The notes under the pieces: model-generated
The model's database searches: none
What the model saw: only the letters and a program-made list of their open reading frames with translations
Told to the model about the DNA's origin: nothing
NCBI GenBank assembly: GCA_020081605.1
Contig: JAHREC010000029.1
Coordinates: 124,001-188,000 of the forward strand
Source of the DNA: Albifimbria verrucaria
Lineage: Eukaryota > Ascomycota > Sordariomycetes > Hypocreales > Stachybotryaceae
Direction of reading: 5' to 3'
Length of the DNA: 64,000 nt
Shown here: piece after piece, positions 58,581 through 64,000 of the stretch
Layout: every line of letters begins with the position of its first letter
Position numbering within the stretch: the stretch's first letter is position 1
Made by a program: the position numbers and the translations under genes

Positions 58581-59465
58581 GTAAAGAAATATGTGGAAAT
58601 TCACTAAGGGTCTTGTTCACATCTCGAGATGGTCTCCCTGTTTCGAAGATATTGTAATATTGACTATTATCAACTGAAAGAGAGCTGGAGAAACTTGACC
58701 CTCAGCAACAACAAAGAAGTGTGGCCATAAGGTATCTCACAATTGAACTTATTAATATTGTAGCTGCTAATGCCTAGGTCATGGGGTGACTAACTTACTG
58801 GCATAAAATGCTGTATCAGTCTTTTGAAGATGACGTAGCGTTGGGGCAGAAGAATGTGAGACGAGACGGCAGGAGCATGAGAGTTAATGCGAGTCAAGAC
58901 TATTCGAATCCATATAATATAACCACATCCCCACAAAATTGCATATTGACAAGTGTAGCTTACAAGAATATCTCTACCTTATATGCTTCCCTGTATGTGT
59001 TTGCTAGCGTCTTTCTTCCATTGAGAATTTATCCAATTACCATGATCGGGGTCGCTCTGTTTCGCCATCACAGAAGGACGGCTGTGTAGTGGCGAATAAG
59101 CGACGTAGCGGAGTGGGACCGGATAGGGTTTCAGGTCTGGAGTTTAGCTTTGATTGGGTTGGATAACTCCGACCCAAGTTATTGGCTATCTTCGTTCTAG
59201 AAAAGGTTAAGTATGAACAACATAATAGCAGCTTGAAGCAAGTGTACCTTTAGGTAGGCCCTTCATCGAACTCGAGTCGACTAGAAAGTCGCACTTGTAA
59301 CTGCAGGTCCTTGCTCTCTATGCTCATTTTAGTGCCTAATGCTGTCATTGTTATATTTGGGCTTTTATCTTGCCCGGCTTATGAATGTAGCCTCCTCCAC
59401 TTCAATCCACGCCACTATCCTTACTCCGCGATCTGCTTTTTGGTTAGGTTGTGTCGCCAAAGATT
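57969..59465. other. intergenic with simple repeats
   Basis: Nothing coding that I can support. Contains the simple-sequence tract listed separately. Confidence 0.45.
58485..58580. repeat. (AAT)n and (AT)n microsatellites
   Basis: An AAT-rich tract at about 58485-58547 is followed by roughly 13 AT units to about 58579. Confidence 0.9.
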
Positions 59466-60636
59466 ATGAAAGACGATCATGATCACGCCAGCCTTGAGGA
59501 GCGATCTGCAAACATTATCACGATCCAGAATGCCCTGGTTTTTAATGGCATCAATATTGAATCGTCGTCCAAATTGACTTTCCATGCCAGTCCTGGCAAC
59601 ATTGTTGACAAAGCTCATTCAGCCAACACTGTTATCGACGCCTCGGGCTATACCCTCATCCCTGGTCTCATCGATGCCAAAGTTGACGCTGACGCCGCGG
59701 CAAAATCATTCCAGCTGTTCGGGCAAGCGGGTATCACCACCGTCATCGATTCAAGCAGCGGGACGTCTGACTCACAAGTCATGCATGCCGCGTCCGCGGA
59801 TGCGCCCGGGATGCCCTCATATATCGCCAGCGGCTCTGCCATTGCTGGCGAGCATTATGATGCAAATTTGACAACCTTGGTCTATCAGCGGGTCCAGACT
59901 GTGGGTACCATAGCCGAAGTGGACGAGATCATGGCCAGTCGCATCTCCATCAGCAAGGCTCCAAACTTCGACTTCGTCAAGGTCATTGCGGACTTGCCAG
60001 GCCTCAACGACGAACTCCTACATTACGTCGTAGAAGCGGCTCATCGATATGGCTCATCGATATGGCAAGCTGGTGGTGGCGCATGCATCGAGTCTGGAGT
60101 CATACGGTCGCGCCGTGATCGCTGGGTGTGACATTATTACGCCGGCACCCGTTGATGGTGAAATTGACTCCGATACCATCAAGGCTCTCGTGGATAGAGG
60201 AACAGTTATTATTCCAACATTAGTACTACTTCGTCGCTTATTCGACCGGCAGGATGGTGCACTATCCGAATTCGATATTGCCTTTGCTAATGTTGGACGC
60301 CTGCACAGTGCGGGAGTGCCCATATGTGCCGGAACGGCAGCCAACGAGCGTGATGGTGTGGCGGTGCCCTTCGGAAAGAGCCTGCACGATGAGTTAGGCC
60401 TGCTGGTTGAAGCTGGCCTATCTAACGCGGATGCTCTCCGATCGGCCACGTCGGTACCAGCGCGAGCTTTCAGGCTGTCGAATCGAGGAAACATGAATGT
60501 GGGCACGAGATCGGATTTGTTGCTCCTAAAGGGCAACCCTCTCGAAGATGTTCATAAAATTTCCCAAATCCACAGAATGTGGATTGCGGGTATTGAATTT
60601 GATTTGGAGAGCAATGAGGGAGTGGTTCGTGAATGA
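59466..60636 (+). pseudogene. amidohydrolase (imidazolonepropionase-like), broken by a 13-bp duplication
   Basis: Metal-dependent amidohydrolase of the TIM-barrel superfamily. The ATG at 59466 is followed by the N-terminal sandwich (IITIQNALVFNGINIE), TLIPGLIDAKVDADAAAK and FGQAGITTVIDSSSG. A second part reads YGKLVVAHASSLESYGRAV (metal-binding His), IPTLVLLRRLF, GVPICAGTAANERDG, LHDELGLLVEAGLSNADALR and the C-terminal NPLEDVHKISQIHRMWIAG. The sequence GGCTCATCGATAT is duplicated in tandem at 60038-60063. That 13-bp gain shifts the frame and stops the first part at 60131. Removing one copy rejoins both halves exactly. The usual HxH metal motif after GLIDA reads K-V-D here, so even the joined protein lacks the first metal ligands. 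Confidence 0.75.
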
Positions 60637-61108
60637 AATATATTAGCTTCCTTGTGCAAGGTGGTTGAGTCTCATGCTAAAAGCTATTTAAAAACTTGGC
60701 ATGGTGAGGCTCTAGTAATGTGAATTGGATTTGGCCATACTATCCTTCTAATTCGCGATCACCATTGAAGGCTGAAGACCTATTTACGACTATTCTAAAC
60801 TGCTTCGTCGTTGGAATTGAAGCAAATGGCTACGATATACTTGGTTATCACTCAAGCGAGCAATTCGGTGAAACTTTATGACCTCCTAAAGTCATGGCTT
60901 GAATCGCTACTTCTATCAATATGGTCAGCTGTATTTGCCTTATGCATGAAAGTCTATGTCCTGGCATTATGGTACTTGCGGAATCGTGCATAACATAGTT
61001 ACAACCAGTTTTGACAGGCGGCGGGATTCAAGTCATTTGCGTAAATTTTGAACGTGCTTCAGAGGATTTAATGTATTTTGCAGTGATGCGGCACATCTTT
61101 TACTAAAC
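60637..61108. other. intergenic between convergent genes
   Basis: The 60811-60993 frame has a hydrophobic stretch but nothing to support a gene. Confidence 0.4.
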
Positions 61109-63648
61109 CTACCTGGATGTAAATCGGCCCTGTTCTGTCAGGCTACTATTAACCTCGAAGATGTTCGTATAGTCTTGGATCATCGCGTTATCATCGAAAT
61201 CCCCTGCTAATGTCTCTACCGTAGCCGCGGGAGGGTCAGACATAGCTAAGTCCAAATCTACCATGCACGTCGCGCATATTTCCTCCTTCAGGTGGGTCCA
61301 TAACTTCCTCTCTTGAATTCGGCCATTATGCGGCGTGCGTGGTCGCCAGAGAGACTGCCATTCCGCATCGCCATGGATAGCAGGCCCTTACCAATCGCTT
61401 CTGTAACGCGGAAGGATTTGCACAAACTTTCATAACCGTAGAGACAAAGGAGGAAATAGAGGAACCAGTCCTTCTGCTCCGTGTTCTGTAGCATAGCGTT
61501 GGCCAAATAGAGTAGCGCAGTGTGCCAGACCATGCTGTATGTGGATGGCTTGTAGTTAAAACGGTAAATGACGACCAGTCGCTTAAGCTGCTCTGTGGAG
61601 GCAGCGCAAATCACTTCTGGTGATCTGATCCCAGACGAAAATTATGTGGCGCAGCTGCTGCGTTGCCAGAGTTACGAATGAATGGCCGAAAGATGTCGAG
61701 AACAGCTGAATGTAGCCAGAGACTGGACACATTTAGTCAGACTTGCCGCGATATGAAAGCGAAACTCCTGTTCCTGGCCGGTCCATGCTTACTGAAAGGT
61801 GATCACGAGATGTGTTTCCTCCATTGCGTGATAGACTCGAGTGCAAATTGTCAGTCCAGCCCAGTAGCTCCTCGTATTTGGATTTGGCGAACTCCAGTGT
61901 TGCCAGTCCAGTGGTAGTCGAGGAGCTATCTGCATAGTAGGCTGTGGCGACACTGTTGAGAATTCTCCAAAACCCACAGAGGACTGGGAAAAAGAGTCTA
62001 AATTGCCGTGTCTGTGCAGAAGGATGTAGAGGAAGCATGCCTTCTGGGGTAAACTGAAGGACTTTTGTACTGTCGGGCACTGGAATAGTGGGAGGGACTC
62101 TTGGATACTCGACCCCGGGTTGATGATAGAAGATTGCCATAAAACTGCCAATGCATCAAAAAAACAGAATCATCTTCCTCGTCTGTATATTCTACTTACG
62201 TAGCCCAGTTAAAGACTCCCCACGCGACGTAGGATGTGGTCCTGGCCTGCACAGGTGAAAGCGGGCCTATTCTGATTTGAGCAGTTTCCTGCTCAACGCC
62301 AAATAAACCCATCGAGGTACCTATCTGCACAGCTTCAGATAAATATCTTAGTACTGCATGGTCAATACCTCGAGCTTGATAAGAGAGGCTCATATACTGG
62401 GCAGCGATGATGTCGGTTAGACGGTGAGAACAGCCTTCAATTACCCAAAGCCGCTCAGCCTCAGCAGCAAAATCATCAACGAGCTTGTCTACATCCCCAG
62501 CTATGGCACTATACATTTGCTATTTAGAAATTCATACGTCAGCCAGGATCTGTTCTCGGATGTTCGTTCCAAGAAATGAGACTGAACCTACGCAAGCCCA
62601 GAACATGAGGGCATTAACCATCAGAGAAGTACAATATGAGCCTTTCTTTTGGGAGACAAGGTCGTGTATGAAGGTATCCGGCTCGAATGAGCCCATGAGA
62701 GCGTGATCGGTATCAAAATACAAACACAATACTTTTGTGGCAAGCTCATCTGTTATGGGCACAATAGTCCAATGGTCGATTTTTAACGTTTGTAGTCGGC
62801 TTTCGAGATCAGGCGACGAAAGTGGAGGAGGCGGTTGAGGAATGCTAAGGTCATGTATTAGTCGTTATTAAGAGGTAACCGAAACAGACAGGGACTTACG
62901 TCTTATTCCAATTTGTAGGTTCCTGCTCGGGAGGAGTTGTCCCATCATCGATGCTGCCGTCGGCGGTATCAAGAGAGAAGCTAGGTCTCAGTTCCGATTG
63001 ATGAAGCCCAGCACTTCGGGTAGCTTGAATTAGCCGCTTTAGGGGACTTTGTGTATCTCCCAAATCAATAGGGGTGCAAGTGGATACGCGAATGGATGGC
63101 GAATCTGCAGATCGATGGTGAGATTCAACCGCGGTGATGGGCCAGGACTGGCTGTGAGATCCATGGAAGGCGATGCCAAGTCTACCACGACTGACCAAAG
63201 ACGCGAAAGTATTGCAGCTGAACTGCCCTCACTCTGTAGCATTCTGATCATTGCTATTGCTCGCTGCGGAGGTAATGCGTTGAGGAGCCTAATGGCCTCG
63301 ACCAAAGCATCTCCATTATTGCCTCCGTTGCCGCTGCAGCCGCCGCTGCTACTGTTACTGTTTTTACTGCTAACATAGTTACACTCCTTTTTCCTTTCTT
63401 ACAAGCCGCGCAGACTGGGTACATTCCGTCACACTGGTGCAAGGAATAATATTACCGGTTAGCAAAGACTTGAGGTCTAAGACCAAAAGGAGGGGAAACA
63501 CTACGCGACTCTTCTTTCTCCGACAATTATTGCAGGCGATTGCAACTCCCACACGCCGTCTTGCAACAAACAGGTCGGACATTGGCAAAGCGGCTGATGG
63601 TGCATCAGGCGCTGGTGCAGGTCTTAGCGTTACGTAGCTTCTATTCAT
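61109..63648 (-). CDS. Zn2Cys6 transcription factor with fungal_trans domain (frameshifted in this sequence)
   Basis: Pathway-type fungal regulator. From ATG 63648, intron 63434-63504 splits the zinc cluster. Splicing gives ACNNCRRKKSRCDGMYPVCA then ACKKGK. The last ligand (KECNY) requires one more base in the T5 run at 63388-63392. The middle part continues NALPPQRAIAMIRMLQSEGS. The intron 62845-62899 leads to DHWTIVPITDELATKVLCLY and YCTSLMVNALMFWAC. The intron 62520-62591 (GTAGGT...AAATAG) leads to QMYSAIAGDVDKLVDDFAAE, and intron 62145-62199 to FMAIFYHQPGVEYPRVPPTI. All are in phase. Further one-base slips lie at about 61740-61610 and 61308. The C-terminus ends at 61109. The amidohydrolase converges from the left, a possible target by proximity only. 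Confidence 0.75.
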
Positions 63649-64000
63649 GCTTCAATGAAGGTTTGATGTTGAAAACCATCCTCATCTCCAATCTCGAATG
63701 AGGGGTATAGATTTTGGCATGTCTTTGTCCAATAATTTGTCCTTTACTTTCTGGATTAACGCGTCAGGGTGGCGAATAACCGAAGCAATTCCACATGCCA
63801 CGTAAAAGCCCCGCATTTCCTCCTCGAACCATGCGTAGAACCAATAACAGTCTCGAGAACATCGGGTGTTCCTTCGAGTGTATCTGCCAACCACTATCCA
63901 AGTCGGGGATTTTTCCATTGTCCCTATCCGCCACTTGCTCTACCTACTTGTTTTATGGGTATTCTTGCTAGCTGATAAAGTACCGTCATCCACAGCTGGC
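63649..64000. other. no gene recognised
   Basis: A minus-strand frame at 63682-63918 (CSRDCYWFYAWFEEEMRGFY) is unassigned. The window ends here. Confidence 0.35.

Noticed and set aside
1..64000. Starship-type giant transposon carrying NLR cargo
   Set aside because: NLR cargo fits, but no DUF3435 tyrosine-recombinase 'captain' or Starship boundary is visible in the window.

Overview
The window reads as a filamentous ascomycete (Pezizomycotina) chromosome, most likely from the Eurotiales. Introns are short (47-84 bp) with GTRNGT-like donors and CTRAY-type branch points. The gene families are fungal: GAF hybrid histidine kinase, NACHT-WD40 and PNP/NB-ARC NLR modules, PDDEXK_12, Zn2Cys6 regulators, CBM18. 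The transposons are Tad/I-like LINEs and a piggyBac-like element. Species assignment is inference. The region is accessory: gene-poor, repeat-rich and full of broken genes.

Layout. 0.3-2.3 kb: decayed piggyBac-like transposase with a nested 84-bp insertion. 3.1-6.9 kb: hybrid histidine kinase. 7.1-9.0 kb: LINE and RNase H relics. 9.6-13.1 kb: relics of a piggyBac end, an NB-ARC NLR, a PNP-type NLR N-terminus and a PDDEXK_12 protein. 17.5-18.1 kb: C2H2-PNP relic cut off by AT-rich DNA. 19.1-21.1 kb: a small secreted protein and a two-module chitin-binding protein. 21.9-23.2 kb: broken hypothetical gene abutting a 255-bp inverted-repeat element. 23.8-30.2 kb: candidate solo LTR, then a long LINE with both ORFs. 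31-36 kb: small genes (TM2-like, an unknown 234-aa protein with a duplicated 3' end, a divergent Skp1). 37.7-39.0 kb: a three-exon gene with two MADS-box-like domains. 39.5-44.9 kb: a NACHT-WD40 NLR bracketed by inverted repeats. 46.1-46.9 kb: six-exon coiled-coil gene. 52.5-53.4 kb: Zn2Cys6 protein. 54.7 kb: half a mercaptopyruvate sulfurtransferase. 57.1 kb: unknown 285-aa protein with a faint gasdermin-like pattern. 59.5-60.6 kb: amidohydrolase broken by a 13-bp duplication. 61.1-63.6 kb: Zn2Cys6/fungal_trans regulator.

Two kinds of damage can be told apart. The NLR-type relics carry in-frame stops explained by single transitions (CGA to TGA, TGG to TAG/TGA). The histidine kinase, the long LINE, the NACHT-WD40 gene and the 61-63 kb regulator keep their catalytic residues but contain repeated one-base deletions, often in homopolymers. 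That second pattern fits consensus indel errors at least as well as gene death, so those genes may be intact in the organism.

The thread linking the accessory genes is fungal non-self recognition and programmed cell death (NACHT, NB-ARC, PNP and C2H2 modules, hypervariable WD40 repeats, perhaps the 285-aa protein). No single undescribed system is proven. The best leads are the NLR inside an inverted-repeat pair, the double MADS-like protein and the 285-aa protein.
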